Shown here: positions 26,645 through 35,037 of the stretch, piece by piece
How positions within the stretch are numbered: position 1 is the stretch's first letter
How the letters are laid out: every line of letters starts with the position of its first letter
Made by a program: the position numbers and the translations under genes
Source of the DNA: Pseudoalteromonas gelatinilytica
GTDB taxonomy: Bacteria; Pseudomonadota; Gammaproteobacteria; Enterobacterales; Alteromonadaceae
NCBI RefSeq assembly: GCF_001641615.1
Contig: NZ_LRRU01000020.1
Location: 702,525-766,524 of the forward strand
Reading direction: 5' to 3'
DNA: 64,000 bases
Notes under the pieces: model-generated
Told to the model about the DNA's origin: nothing
Database searches by the model: none
Seen by the model: the letters and a program-made list of their open reading frames with translations, nothing else

Positions 26645-27190
26645 ATGACAGATATTAATTTAGATGATTTAACGCATCTGCAAGCTATTAATAAAAAGCT
26701 CACATCAGGCTACCACATTAGCGAACAAGACACGCTGATGTGGCAAGAGCTTGATCAACACATTGATGCTTATCGCGCGTTATTTAACGCCCTTGGCCAC
26801 GACCTACAACATGATAGCCGTGGCTTTTACTATTTTGGAAGCGACGAAAGCACCCCAAATATGGGTAAAATTTCGCGTGCCATCGCACTGACTATCTACA
26901 TCTTGATTGAGCACTATGCCAATACTGGTAAAGATCCAATGCGTGCCTTGTTTGACGAAGTAAACGACCTTGAACTGATGCAAACCTTAGTGCAAATCAA
27001 CAAGCACCTGTTTGATCAATTAGAAATCTTCTCAGGCTCAGATTTACGCAAAGACGTTTACCTACGTATGGTGCGTTTAGGTCTTGCTCGCGAAGTAGAA
27101 AACGGCTTTATGCTGCAAGCACCTATTTATCGTTATATCGATGCATTAATGGAAGTAAACGAAGAAACCTACCTAGGAGATGACGAATAA
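26645..27190 (+). CDS. mksE: MksE, small accessory subunit of the condensin
   Basis: This 181-residue soluble protein with two winged-helix-like halves corresponds to MksE/JetB in size and operon position. It starts two bases after mksF stops, and its last base is shared with the mksB start (TAATG), so the three genes are translationally coupled and should be made in fixed ratio. Useful landmarks are FYYFGSDESTPNMGKISRAIALTIYIL near the middle and LRKDVYLRMVRLGLAREVENGFMLQAPIYRYIDAL near the end. A direct role in binding MksF and DNA is known for the family and inferred here. Confidence 0.83.
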   Translation: MTDINLDDLTHLQAINKKLTSGYHISEQDTLMWQELDQHIDAYRALFNALGHDLQHDSRGFYYFGSDESTPNMGKISRAIALTIYILIEHYANTGKDPMRALFDEVNDLELMQTLVQINKHLFDQLEIFSGSDLRKDVYLRMVRLGLAREVENGFMLQAPIYRYIDALMEVNEETYLGDDE

Positions 27191-29976
27191 TGCAAAGCCA
27201 AAGCCTATACGGACTCAGCAAACTTGCGCTTTTAAATACCGCTGGCTATGCAAAATGCGTGATCCCGCTGGATAAAAGTAGTTCAATCTGTGCACCTAAT
27301 AATACCGGTAAAAGCTCGGTAATTAATGCCCTGCAATTTCCATTGATCAATGATTTACGTCTAACAGAATGGGATGGCCACGATTTAGACGAAACCCGAA
27401 AATTCTACTTTTCATCAGATCAATCCTATATTTTACTCGAAGCTGACCTACCTAATGGCCCTGTGGTGATTGGTGTTGCTGGCCTTGGTAAAATTGCTGG
27501 TTACGCGCATCAGTTTTTTTGCTACCAAGGTAAGTTGAACCTTGATCACTACACTCAAGGCAAAACTATTGTAAAATTCACCAAGCTTTTTAATCACTTA
27601 AAAGAGCAAGGTTTCAATCCAATTGAATTAAAAGCGCAAGAACTAAACGCCCTACTCACTGGCGGCGCAACCCCATTTGATGGCGATATCAACTTAAAAA
27701 TGATCCCCCTCAATAACGTGCAAGACTCCGCGATTTACAAAGAAATATTCCGCCGTATCCTTAACTTGCATAAGTTAGGTGCCAGCGATGTTAAACGCTT
27801 TATGTTACGCGTATTTGAGCGCCATATGTCAAACTCACGGGTTGATTTTTATGAAGTATGGCGACGTTCATTTGATAAAGTGAATCGCGCTAAACGTGAA
27901 TTAAAAGCCCTTGAGTCAATGCAAGAGCCAATCGCAGCTCTTGAATCTATGCTTGAAAACCAAACGGTTTTAAAAGGTAAACTTGCTGCCTATGCGCCAA
28001 AAATTGACCAAGCACTGATTGACTTTGAAACCTATCAACAAGAGCAACTCTCTGAGCTAAATATTGCCCTTGAGGATATCGAACACGAAAAGCACGAGTT
28101 CGAACAAAAGCAGCAGCTGTATATTCAGCAATCCCGTGATATTGAGCGTAAACAAACTCAAATTGAACAATGGTTTTTAGATTATCGAGCGCTTAAATCT
28201 GAGTTTGAATTAGTTAATAAAGCCACCCTAAAAGTAAGCCTTACACAGCTTAAACAAGATTATGAATCGCTATCTCATTCATTAAGCAGTGCCCAAGGGC
28301 AAAGCTTGCACACGCTTGATTACCGTATTAGCGAAACACAAAAGCAAATTAAGAGCTTAAAATTACAGCTGAAGAACCTTGAGTTCAATTTATTCACCCG
28401 TATGCGTGAAGATTTATCTTTAAAAGAAGTTGAAGAGATTTCGCGTATTCTAAACCCAGATATATTATCGTTTGCCACCACCAGCAATGGTGATGTTGAG
28501 ATCACAGACGAAGATGCCTTTGGTGAGTTCTTAGAGCAGTTATCGGCAAATGTGAAAGGCGGTGTACTAACTCTTCCTGGCGCGACGATTAAACTTAAAA
28601 AGCTAAGCCCAGTGCAAATGCAAACGGGCGAAAATAAAGAGCAATTAACCGCGCAACTCGCTGCCCTAGAAAACTCACTAAAAGAGTTTAAACAACAACG
28701 CGAAGTTGCTGCTAATGTCGCCGAAAAGCAAAAAGAAAAAGATGCCTTATATGATGAGCTAATGGCCTCAGAAGAAGCATTAAAACGCTTTGAACAATTT
28801 GAAATCATGCAGCAATCTGTCGATGCACAAACCATGCTAAAAGAGCAATTAAATGCAGAGCGCGAACAAGTTGACGACTACCTGCAAGACATTCAAAAGA
28901 ACAGTGGCTCAATCAGCGACCGTCGTTCAATTATCAAGTCGAAAAAAGATCTGCTTGCCCGCCAAGCTGATCGTTTACGCCAAGTTAAATCTGAACGTAT
29001 CGATCACACCCTTGATGTTTACTCAGGTAAAGTGACTCCATACATGATTGAAATCACTATTGATTTTGATAACTTGAGCGATCTTATTCACCACTTCAAT
29101 AAAGACTGCCAAGAGTTACGTAACTTTGATATCAACGTACGTAATACCTACCTACATATTTACAATGCGGGTATTACTAAATTTGATAACGAAAACGATG
29201 AGTTTACTAAATACGAAAAGCTTATTAGCGCGTTTCATAACATCGACAACGAGCGCGATGCCGTTGAGCGTCAAGGCCGCGTTGCGTTAACCGAAGTAGC
29301 CGCTACTATTAAAGGCTTGCGCGAAGACTTAGACCGCCTGCGCCGAGAAATGAATAGCTTTAATAAAGGAATTAGTCAGCACCGTATCTCTAACCTTCAA
29401 GCATTCAAAATTAATGTTATTCCGCGCAAGATGCTGGTTGATAGCATTGATACAATTATCAGTACCTCAAATCAGTTTGAGCAAGGCGATACCCTAGACC
29501 TATTAAGCCAAGAGCCTTATAGCGAGTCTGCGGTAAATGAAGCGAAAGATCATTTAATTAAGCTTGCCTCAGAAAAAGCCGGTTTAACTCTGACCGATTT
29601 ATTTGATATTCGTTTTGAGGTAGTAAACCGTGCTGGCGAAACTGAACACTTCGAAAAAATCGATTCAGCCGGCTCTAACGGTACTCGTATTACCATTAAG
29701 CTACTGTGTGGCATGCTGTTTATTCGTTACTTATTAAGCGACCAAGAACAAAACTTGTATCGTATTCCGATTTATATCGATGAAGCAGCCGATATCGACC
29801 CACAAAACCAAAAAGCAATTATCGAAACAGCGCTAAGCTTTGGCTTTGTGCCGATTTTTGCCTCAGTTAAACCACAAGTTAGCTGTGATTACATCGTCCC
29901 TATTCGTACTGTTAAAGATGGTGCACAAAACTGGGTCGATGAAAGAGATTGGATAGAAGTGGAACACACTGCTTAA
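27190..29976 (+). CDS. mksB: MksB, SMC-like ATPase of the condensin
   Basis: This 928-residue ATPase has a Walker A-like motif APNNTGKSS at 35-43, where the first Gly is replaced by Ala. Long coiled-coil arms (about 270-400 and 480-720) flank a short hinge-like region. The head ends in a signature-like SAGSNGTRITIKLLCG, then Walker B IPIYIDEAADID. The length matches Pseudomonas MksB (about 940 residues) and is shorter than MukB. Such complexes compact and help segregate chromosomes. The related JetABC uses a fourth gene (JetD/MksG, a topoprim nuclease) to cut plasmids. No such gene follows: the next genes are a lipoprotein and a TonB-dependent receptor. I therefore favour a chromosome-organising role. 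Confidence 0.87.
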   Translation: MQSQSLYGLSKLALLNTAGYAKCVIPLDKSSSICAPNNTGKSSVINALQFPLINDLRLTEWDGHDLDETRKFYFSSDQSYILLEADLPNGPVVIGVAGLGKIAGYAHQFFCYQGKLNLDHYTQGKTIVKFTKLFNHLKEQGFNPIELKAQELNALLTGGATPFDGDINLKMIPLNNVQDSAIYKEIFRRILNLHKLGASDVKRFMLRVFERHMSNSRVDFYEVWRRSFDKVNRAKRELKALESMQEPIAALESMLENQTVLKGKLAAYAPKIDQALIDFETYQQEQLSELNIALEDIEHEKHEFEQKQQLYIQQSRDIERKQTQIEQWFLDYRALKSEFELVNKATLKVSLTQLKQDYESLSHSLSSAQGQSLHTLDYRISETQKQIKSLKLQLKNLEFNLFTRMREDLSLKEVEEISRILNPDILSFATTSNGDVEITDEDAFGEFLEQLSANVKGGVLTLPGATIKLKKLSPVQMQTGENKEQLTAQLAALENSLKEFKQQREVAANVAEKQKEKDALYDELMASEEALKRFEQFEIMQQSVDAQTMLKEQLNAEREQVDDYLQDIQKNSGSISDRRSIIKSKKDLLARQADRLRQVKSERIDHTLDVYSGKVTPYMIEITIDFDNLSDLIHHFNKDCQELRNFDINVRNTYLHIYNAGITKFDNENDEFTKYEKLISAFHNIDNERDAVERQGRVALTEVAATIKGLREDLDRLRREMNSFNKGISQHRISNLQAFKINVIPRKMLVDSIDTIISTSNQFEQGDTLDLLSQEPYSESAVNEAKDHLIKLASEKAGLTLTDLFDIRFEVVNRAGETEHFEKIDSAGSNGTRITIKLLCGMLFIRYLLSDQEQNLYRIPIYIDEAADIDPQNQKAIIETALSFGFVPIFASVKPQVSCDYIVPIRTVKDGAQNWVDERDWIEVEHTA

Positions 29977-30099
29977 TTACAAACTATTACAGTACTTTTT
30001 TGTAAATGTGCCATAGTTTTTTAAATAATCATTCAGTTGAGTATTATTTGTGTTATGTTATCAATCAAGTAGTGGAAATTTTGCCAAGGAGCAAACAAT

Positions 30100-30654
30100 A
30101 TGAAGAACTTATTAATCGCGACGGCTGTATTATTTTTAGCGGCTTGCGCTAAAACGCCTGATTGGGATTACGACAAATCAGCAGATTTTAGTAATTATAA
30201 AACCTTCTCTTGGGTACCTAATGCCAGCTTGACTAAAAACGTAGCGAACTACCAAATTAGTCCTTTAATGGAAAAACGCGTTCGTGAAGCTGTTAATGCT
30301 GAACTTGAAAAAAGCGGTATGAAGCTAGTTGATTTAGCACAAGCAGATGTACTGATTAACTATCATGCCTCAGTTGATACAAAAATTGATGTTGATACCT
30401 TTAACGTAGGTTACGGTGCACGCTGGAATTACTGGGGTATGGGTTATAACACGCAAACCACCACTCGCGAATATGAAGTGGGTACGTTAATTCTAGACGT
30501 AGTTGACCGTGCTTCTAACCAATTAGTTTGGCGTGGTGCTAAAGAAGGTCGTTTGCAAAAAAATCAATCACCTGAAAAGCGCACTGAAGTTATCAAAGAA
30601 ACGGTTGCTAACATTCTAAGTAACTTCCCACCGCAATCTATTAATCAAAACTAA
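30100..30654 (+). CDS. DUF4136 lipoprotein
   Basis: This 184-residue lipoprotein has the lipobox LAAC at 14-17. The mature part matches the DUF4136 family, starting with the typical PDWDYDKSADFSNYKTFSWVP and containing YEVGTLILDVVDRASNQLVWRGAKEGRL. Residue after Cys is Ala, not Asp, so sorting to the outer membrane is expected. The family has no established function. AAGGAG precedes the ATG. It lies 123 bases after mksB and is followed by a strong terminator. Confidence 0.88.
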   Translation: MKNLLIATAVLFLAACAKTPDWDYDKSADFSNYKTFSWVPNASLTKNVANYQISPLMEKRVREAVNAELEKSGMKLVDLAQADVLINYHASVDTKIDVDTFNVGYGARWNYWGMGYNTQTTTREYEVGTLILDVVDRASNQLVWRGAKEGRLQKNQSPEKRTEVIKETVANILSNFPPQSINQN

Positions 30655-30673
30655 ACACCGTTTTAGTTAAAAG

Positions 30674-30696
30674 ACCGCGCCTTAGCGCGGTTTTTT
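30674..30696 (+). terminator. Terminator after the DUF4136 lipoprotein gene
   Basis: A GC-rich 7-bp stem (ACCGCGC with GCGCGGT) and a tetraloop are followed by six Ts on the plus strand. Confidence 0.9.
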
Positions 30697-30815
30697 ATTG
30701 CCTGCTGAAATCTGGTTGGAGTGGTATAACTCAGTGATTCAGATACAATACCCGCAATTTTCAGTGCGCCTAACTAGCCCACTACCCAGATTAAACAAAA
30801 TCAAGAGAGTTTTAG

Positions 30816-32654
30816 ATGGTACGCGCAGTACAGCTTACACTTCCCGCATTATTCGTCACTTGCTCAGTACTAGCAGAAGACACCAACAATATTGAACAAA
30901 TCACCGTTGAAGTTTCAGCAACCGCAAATAAAGAACCGGTTGGTACTTTTGATGCGCCGGTATCAAACTTAGAATATGACCCACGTGTCGATTTGCAATC
31001 ACGCAATATGGCTGAAGCTCAAGCTGATGTCACTATTCGTGGTGGTATCTTCGAAAATACTGGCTTTCGTGTCGGTAGCAGTACATTATTTGACCCTCAA
31101 TCTGGTCACTACTTTGCTGAAATTCCTATTGCCCCACAGATGCTAACAGGCCCTTCAGTGCTTACAGGGGCTGATAATGCCCTTTATGGTATGAATAGCT
31201 CGGTTGGCACGGTTTCATTTGGCTGGCGCCCTATCACAAGCACTGGCAGCGTTTCACTTGGCACAGGTACGAATGGCTTTAATTTACAAAGCATTCATGC
31301 TGCCCATAGCCAAAAGCTGGATAGTAAACCTGATTGGCGATTAGGTTTTGAGGGTGAATACTCGCACTCAAAAAGCGATGGCTCAATTGATAATGGCGAC
31401 CACGACTTTGAACGTGCCTCAGCACGCGTTCAAATTGCAAGCTCTACCTCGCAAACCGATTTAATGTTCGGGCGCCAAGAGAAGTTTTTTGGTTGGCCAA
31501 ATCTATACACGCCATTTAATTTTAATGAAACCGAAGACCTTGAAACCAAGCTTTTCATGCTCAATCACAAACAAATGTATGGTGAGAGCAATACCTTTGA
31601 AGTGACTGGCTATTATCGTAAACATAACGACCATTATGTTTTGTCTCGTGAAAACCCAGCTATTTTTGAAGCGTTTCACGAAACCACAGTTAAGTCATTA
31701 GCACTCTCTGGACGTCACCGTTTAAATGACCGCTATGCAATTAATTATGCTGGGCAATTTATTGCTGATGAAATTGAATCAACATCTCTTGAAAACAATT
31801 TTACATCACGTAATTACACTAAGCTAAGTATCTTGCCTGAGTACAAATCAGCCCTTACAGCAAACAAAGAGCTTACTTTACGTGTTGGTGCTGCATTTGA
31901 TGATACCAACCGTGATAGCTCAGATACCTCATTTATTGCCGATGCCAGCCTTAAAGTAGCTAATCAAAATGGCAGTGAACATACTTGGTATGCGTCATAC
32001 GCCGAGGCAACACAAGTTCCCGGTTATACCGCTATTGGCGGCAGCGAAACGGGCGGATTATTCAGAAGTAACTACAGCCTTGAGCGCGAAACCACCGATA
32101 ACCTTGAATTAGGTTTACTGATTGAACAGTCTTCATGGCGTTTAGATTCAGCTATTTTCTACCGTAAAGATAAAAACCTTACGGATTGGACATATCGCTT
32201 TGATGCAACCTCAGCACGTTTTGCAAACCCGGTTGATATAGACACCTTGGGCGTTGAGTTTTTAGCGAATAAATCGTTTGAAAGCACTGAGTTGATTGCC
32301 AGCTACACCTATTTAGAAAAGTCAGAAGACTATGGCACGGCAGATATTGATGCGAGCTTTTATGCGCTTAACTACCCTGATCACCGTGTAACACTGGGTG
32401 CAGTATGGCAACCAATGGATGTGCTTGAGCTGCGTATCGATAACGAATGGCGTAAGCAACACAATAACCGCCTACGTAGCTCTGATGATGAAGCCTTCTT
32501 CACGCAGTTAACGCTAAAATTTACCCCAGCCCAGCTTGATAATGTGTTTGTAACCTTTGCAGCTGACAACATTTGGGATGAATCATTCGAAGAAGTCCCG
32601 GGTACCCCTGGTCGCGGCGAGCAATATACTCTTAGCGCTACCTACACGTGGTAA
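30816..32654 (+). CDS. TonB-dependent outer-membrane receptor
   Basis: This 612-residue outer-membrane protein has a signal peptide (to about residue 20). A plug domain of about 130 residues contains AEAQADVTIRGGIFENTGFRVG and DNALYGMNSSVGTVSF. A beta-barrel follows and ends in an aromatic residue (TLSATYTW). The N-terminus IEQITVEVSATA may contain a TonB box. The size and plug resemble small BtuB-like receptors, but no cobalamin riboswitch or Fur-box-like palindrome was seen in the 120-base upstream gap, and no transport partner is adjacent, so the substrate is unknown. Confidence 0.9.
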   Translation: MVRAVQLTLPALFVTCSVLAEDTNNIEQITVEVSATANKEPVGTFDAPVSNLEYDPRVDLQSRNMAEAQADVTIRGGIFENTGFRVGSSTLFDPQSGHYFAEIPIAPQMLTGPSVLTGADNALYGMNSSVGTVSFGWRPITSTGSVSLGTGTNGFNLQSIHAAHSQKLDSKPDWRLGFEGEYSHSKSDGSIDNGDHDFERASARVQIASSTSQTDLMFGRQEKFFGWPNLYTPFNFNETEDLETKLFMLNHKQMYGESNTFEVTGYYRKHNDHYVLSRENPAIFEAFHETTVKSLALSGRHRLNDRYAINYAGQFIADEIESTSLENNFTSRNYTKLSILPEYKSALTANKELTLRVGAAFDDTNRDSSDTSFIADASLKVANQNGSEHTWYASYAEATQVPGYTAIGGSETGGLFRSNYSLERETTDNLELGLLIEQSSWRLDSAIFYRKDKNLTDWTYRFDATSARFANPVDIDTLGVEFLANKSFESTELIASYTYLEKSEDYGTADIDASFYALNYPDHRVTLGAVWQPMDVLELRIDNEWRKQHNNRLRSSDDEAFFTQLTLKFTPAQLDNVFVTFAADNIWDESFEEVPGTPGRGEQYTLSATYTW

Positions 32655-32665
32655 GCAAAAACAAT

Positions 32666-32692
32666 AATGCCAGTCAATTGACTGGCATTTTT
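32666..32692. terminator. Bidirectional terminator between the receptor and ankyrin genes
   Basis: A perfect 10-bp stem (AATGCCAGTC and its complement) with an AATT centre is followed by Ts on the plus strand. It sits between convergent genes. Confidence 0.88.
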
Positions 32693-32708
32693 CGTTGAGA
32701 ACGATTAA

Positions 32709-33311
32709 TTATTTCATAATAATCTGTTTCACTTCATTTAGTTGCGAGCACTCAGACTGATGACATTCTCGAGTGGAGTTATCTTCTAAGATCTTTAAAG
32801 CATCATAGCCAAAATTATTTTTGAGTGACGTGTCAGCGCCTTTTTCAATTAGTAATTTCATCGCAGTGTAGTTACTCAATATCGCAGCATATATTATTGG
32901 TGTTGAGCCTGTACCATCCTTAACATCTAGTTTTGGAGAAAACCTAAGTAAAGTTCTTAGGTGCTCTATTCTATCTGGCCCTAATACTTCAAATATTAAA
33001 TTTCGTTTTGCAGACACTCTGTAACTATTGGGATTTCCACCCATTTGAAGTAGCTCACTTAAAAAGTTAGAGTCGAGATTAATCGTGGCTAAGCTTAAAA
33101 CACTACTCGATTGATTAATTTGATAATTTGGATCAGCCCCAGCAGCTAGCGCTTTTAAAAACTGGTCTTTATTATTTGATTTTAATGCATCAACGAGTTG
33201 TTGATTAGTATGCAATTGCGTTTCTGAGCTGTGATCAAGTTTGACTTGCAGTGGTATTGCATAAGTAAATGAGCTTGCTAACATCAGATAGATGATTACA
33301 TGTATTTTCAT
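32709..33311 (-). CDS. Secreted ankyrin-repeat protein
   Basis: This is a protein of about 200 residues with an N-terminal signal peptide (MKIHVIIYLMLASSFTYA) and three to four ankyrin repeats. Clear units are DQFLKALAAGADPNYQINQ and GSTPIIYAAILSNYTAMKLLIEKGADTSLKN. I chose ATG 33311 over the ATG 99 bases upstream because only the shorter form begins with a proper signal peptide, although its ribosome site is weak. It is probably periplasmic. Single ankyrin proteins of this type in gammaproteobacteria have no common function. Confidence 0.8.
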   Translation of the reverse strand: MKIHVIIYLMLASSFTYAIPLQVKLDHSSETQLHTNQQLVDALKSNNKDQFLKALAAGADPNYQINQSSSVLSLATINLDSNFLSELLQMGGNPNSYRVSAKRNLIFEVLGPDRIEHLRTLLRFSPKLDVKDGTGSTPIIYAAILSNYTAMKLLIEKGADTSLKNNFGYDALKILEDNSTRECHQSECSQLNEVKQIIMK

Positions 33312-33454
33312 AGTTAATTTCGCAAGTATTGTTTCTTGTATTCTAAAACAGACAAGTCGTTCTTTATTATTTTTAAATAACATGAAGAAAACTTTAGCCA
33401 TAAAACACAACTGATCCCAGCAACCGTTAAAAAGTGTTAAAGGTTTAATCTTTT

Positions 33455-33715
33455 TTAAGTCATCTGTTCAAGTTCAGTAATTAAATACAGTGCTTGTTCG
33501 TTAGTGGTGCCACATACATCGATGGTAGCAGAAAAGTCACTACACACCTTAGGCCTTGATTCATCACCAAATAATTTACATAGGTTATTATCGTCGAGTT
33601 GAATACAGCGCTCTCCCGCCGCTTTCCCGTTTGGCATTCCTGGTATCGGTGAGCTAATACTGGGTGCAATACAACAGGCGCCACAGCCTAATCTACATGC
33701 CATTTTATCTGTCAT
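33455..33715 (-). CDS. YkgJ-family cysteine-cluster protein
   Basis: This 86-residue cytoplasmic protein carries the family's cysteine cluster. CRLGCGACC is near the N-terminus, Cys and CKLF are in the middle (ERCIQLDDNNLCKLFG), and Cys residues occur in KVCSDFSATIDVCG. The pattern is that of the YkgJ family, thought to bind zinc or an iron-sulphur cluster. The function is unknown. AGAGG precedes the start. It is divergent from the RND efflux operon but has no obvious link with it. Confidence 0.9.
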   Translation of the reverse strand: MTDKMACRLGCGACCIAPSISSPIPGMPNGKAAGERCIQLDDNNLCKLFGDESRPKVCSDFSATIDVCGTTNEQALYLITELEQMT

Positions 33716-33861
33716 TGAGTACCTCTTATAGAACCTTTGTAGCGTCTTTGTAATATGTGTAATGGTTTGTTACATCTTCAAACGCCTTGTAAACACTTTA
33801 TTGCGTATGCTTAGCCTAACAAATTTATTTTTAATTACCGTCAACCGTGAGGGACTATCCC

Positions 33862-35034
33862 GTGGCTAGTAAAAAACAAATCATTCTCCCTATCGCCGTA
33901 TTAGTCGGCGGACTTGGAATGGCATTCGCATTTGCCTCAATGAAGCAACCGCCAGTCGAAAAACCAGAACAAGATCTGCGACCGCTTGTATCAATTAAAC
34001 CGTTAAGCTTTGACGCCATTACCCTCGATGTAAAATCATACGGTATCGTTAAACCTAAAAACCAAACTGAGCTTGTTGCGCAAGTGAGCGGTCAGGTTGT
34101 GTCGTTATCAGAACAATTTGTACAAGGTGGATTTGTTAAGCAAGGCGACATTCTAGCACGAATTGATCCAAATGATTACGAAGCTGCACTCATTGAAGCA
34201 GAAGCGGGACTAGCGCAAGCAAGCTCAGCACTTGAGATTGAACGTGCTCAGGTGTCAGTTGCACAAGCCGAATGGGATCGCATCAAAGGTGACTCAAACC
34301 AAGTTATTCCATCTGAGCTATATCTACGTAAACCACAACTTGCTGAAAAACTTGCAAGTTACCGCGCTGCACAAGCCAGTGTAAAACGCGCTAAACGTAA
34401 TCTTGAGCGCACTTACATTAAAGCGCCTTATGATGCGATTATCGACGAGCGCTTAATTAGTTTAGGCAGTGTGGTAAACCCAGGTAACAGTTTTGGTAGC
34501 CTAAGCTCGACGTCACTGGCTGAAATTCGTTTACCTGTAGCAGATAAAGATCTGCAATACCTAAATAATCAAGGTATTGGCGCCAGCGTATCAATTAACG
34601 CTGAATTTGCGGGTAAACAAACTACATGGCAAGCGACTATTGTACGTAGCGAAGGGGTTGTTGACCAACGCAGCCGCATGAATTATTTGGTAGCGCAAGT
34701 AGCAACACCTTATGAGCAAAAACAACCACTACGTTTCGGTTCATACATAAATGCAACCATTCAAGGTCGTGCGCTGGACAACGCGATTGTGGTACCGCAT
34801 CACTTAGTAAAAGACAGCAAAGTCGCCGTGTTACAAGACGGTGAAACACTCTCGTTTAAAACACTTAATATAGTGCGAGAACAAAATGGCATGGTGATCG
34901 CCGACAATGGCCTTGCTAATGGTGAGCAACTGATTACCTCGGCACTTGAATACCCAACTGAAGGCATGGCAGTCAAGCTTGATAATGCAAAGCTTAATGC
35001 GCCAACAACGCAGTTAGCGTTAAAAGAGGAATAA
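33862..35034 (+). CDS. RND efflux periplasmic adaptor (membrane fusion protein)
   Basis: This is a periplasmic adaptor subunit of a tripartite efflux pump, about 390 residues long. An N-terminal membrane anchor (IILPIAVLVGGLGMAFAFASM) precedes the first lipoyl half (GQVVSLSEQFVQGGFVKQGDILARID). An alpha-hairpin (about 95-160), the second lipoyl half (RTYIKAPYDAIIDERLISLGSVVNPG) and beta-barrel domains follow. I choose GTG 33862, eight bases after GAGGG, over the GTG at 33847 because the latter overlaps that ribosome site. The permease gene follows after 3 bases. No outer-membrane channel gene is nearby, so TolC is likely shared. Confidence 0.92.
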   Translation: MASKKQIILPIAVLVGGLGMAFAFASMKQPPVEKPEQDLRPLVSIKPLSFDAITLDVKSYGIVKPKNQTELVAQVSGQVVSLSEQFVQGGFVKQGDILARIDPNDYEAALIEAEAGLAQASSALEIERAQVSVAQAEWDRIKGDSNQVIPSELYLRKPQLAEKLASYRAAQASVKRAKRNLERTYIKAPYDAIIDERLISLGSVVNPGNSFGSLSSTSLAEIRLPVADKDLQYLNNQGIGASVSINAEFAGKQTTWQATIVRSEGVVDQRSRMNYLVAQVATPYEQKQPLRFGSYINATIQGRALDNAIVVPHHLVKDSKVAVLQDGETLSFKTLNIVREQNGMVIADNGLANGEQLITSALEYPTEGMAVKLDNAKLNAPTTQLALKEE

Positions 35035-35037
35035 GCC

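Noticed and set aside
28320..28835. Serine/cysteine-rich minus-strand frame inside mksB
   Set aside because: It is a shadow of the strongly biased mksB codon pattern, has no ribosome site, and would be nested in a conserved gene.
25368..30654. Wadjet (JetABCD) plasmid-defence system
   Set aside because: Three genes match JetABC, but no JetD-like topoprim gene is adjacent, so only the MksBEF call is supported.
30691..30815. Cobalamin riboswitch or Fur box before the TonB-dependent receptor
   Set aside because: The 120-base gap is too short for a B12 riboswitch and no Fur-type palindrome was seen.
31690..31710. CIRCE-like half site TTAGCACTC
   Set aside because: It is inside the receptor gene and has no inverted partner at the required distance.
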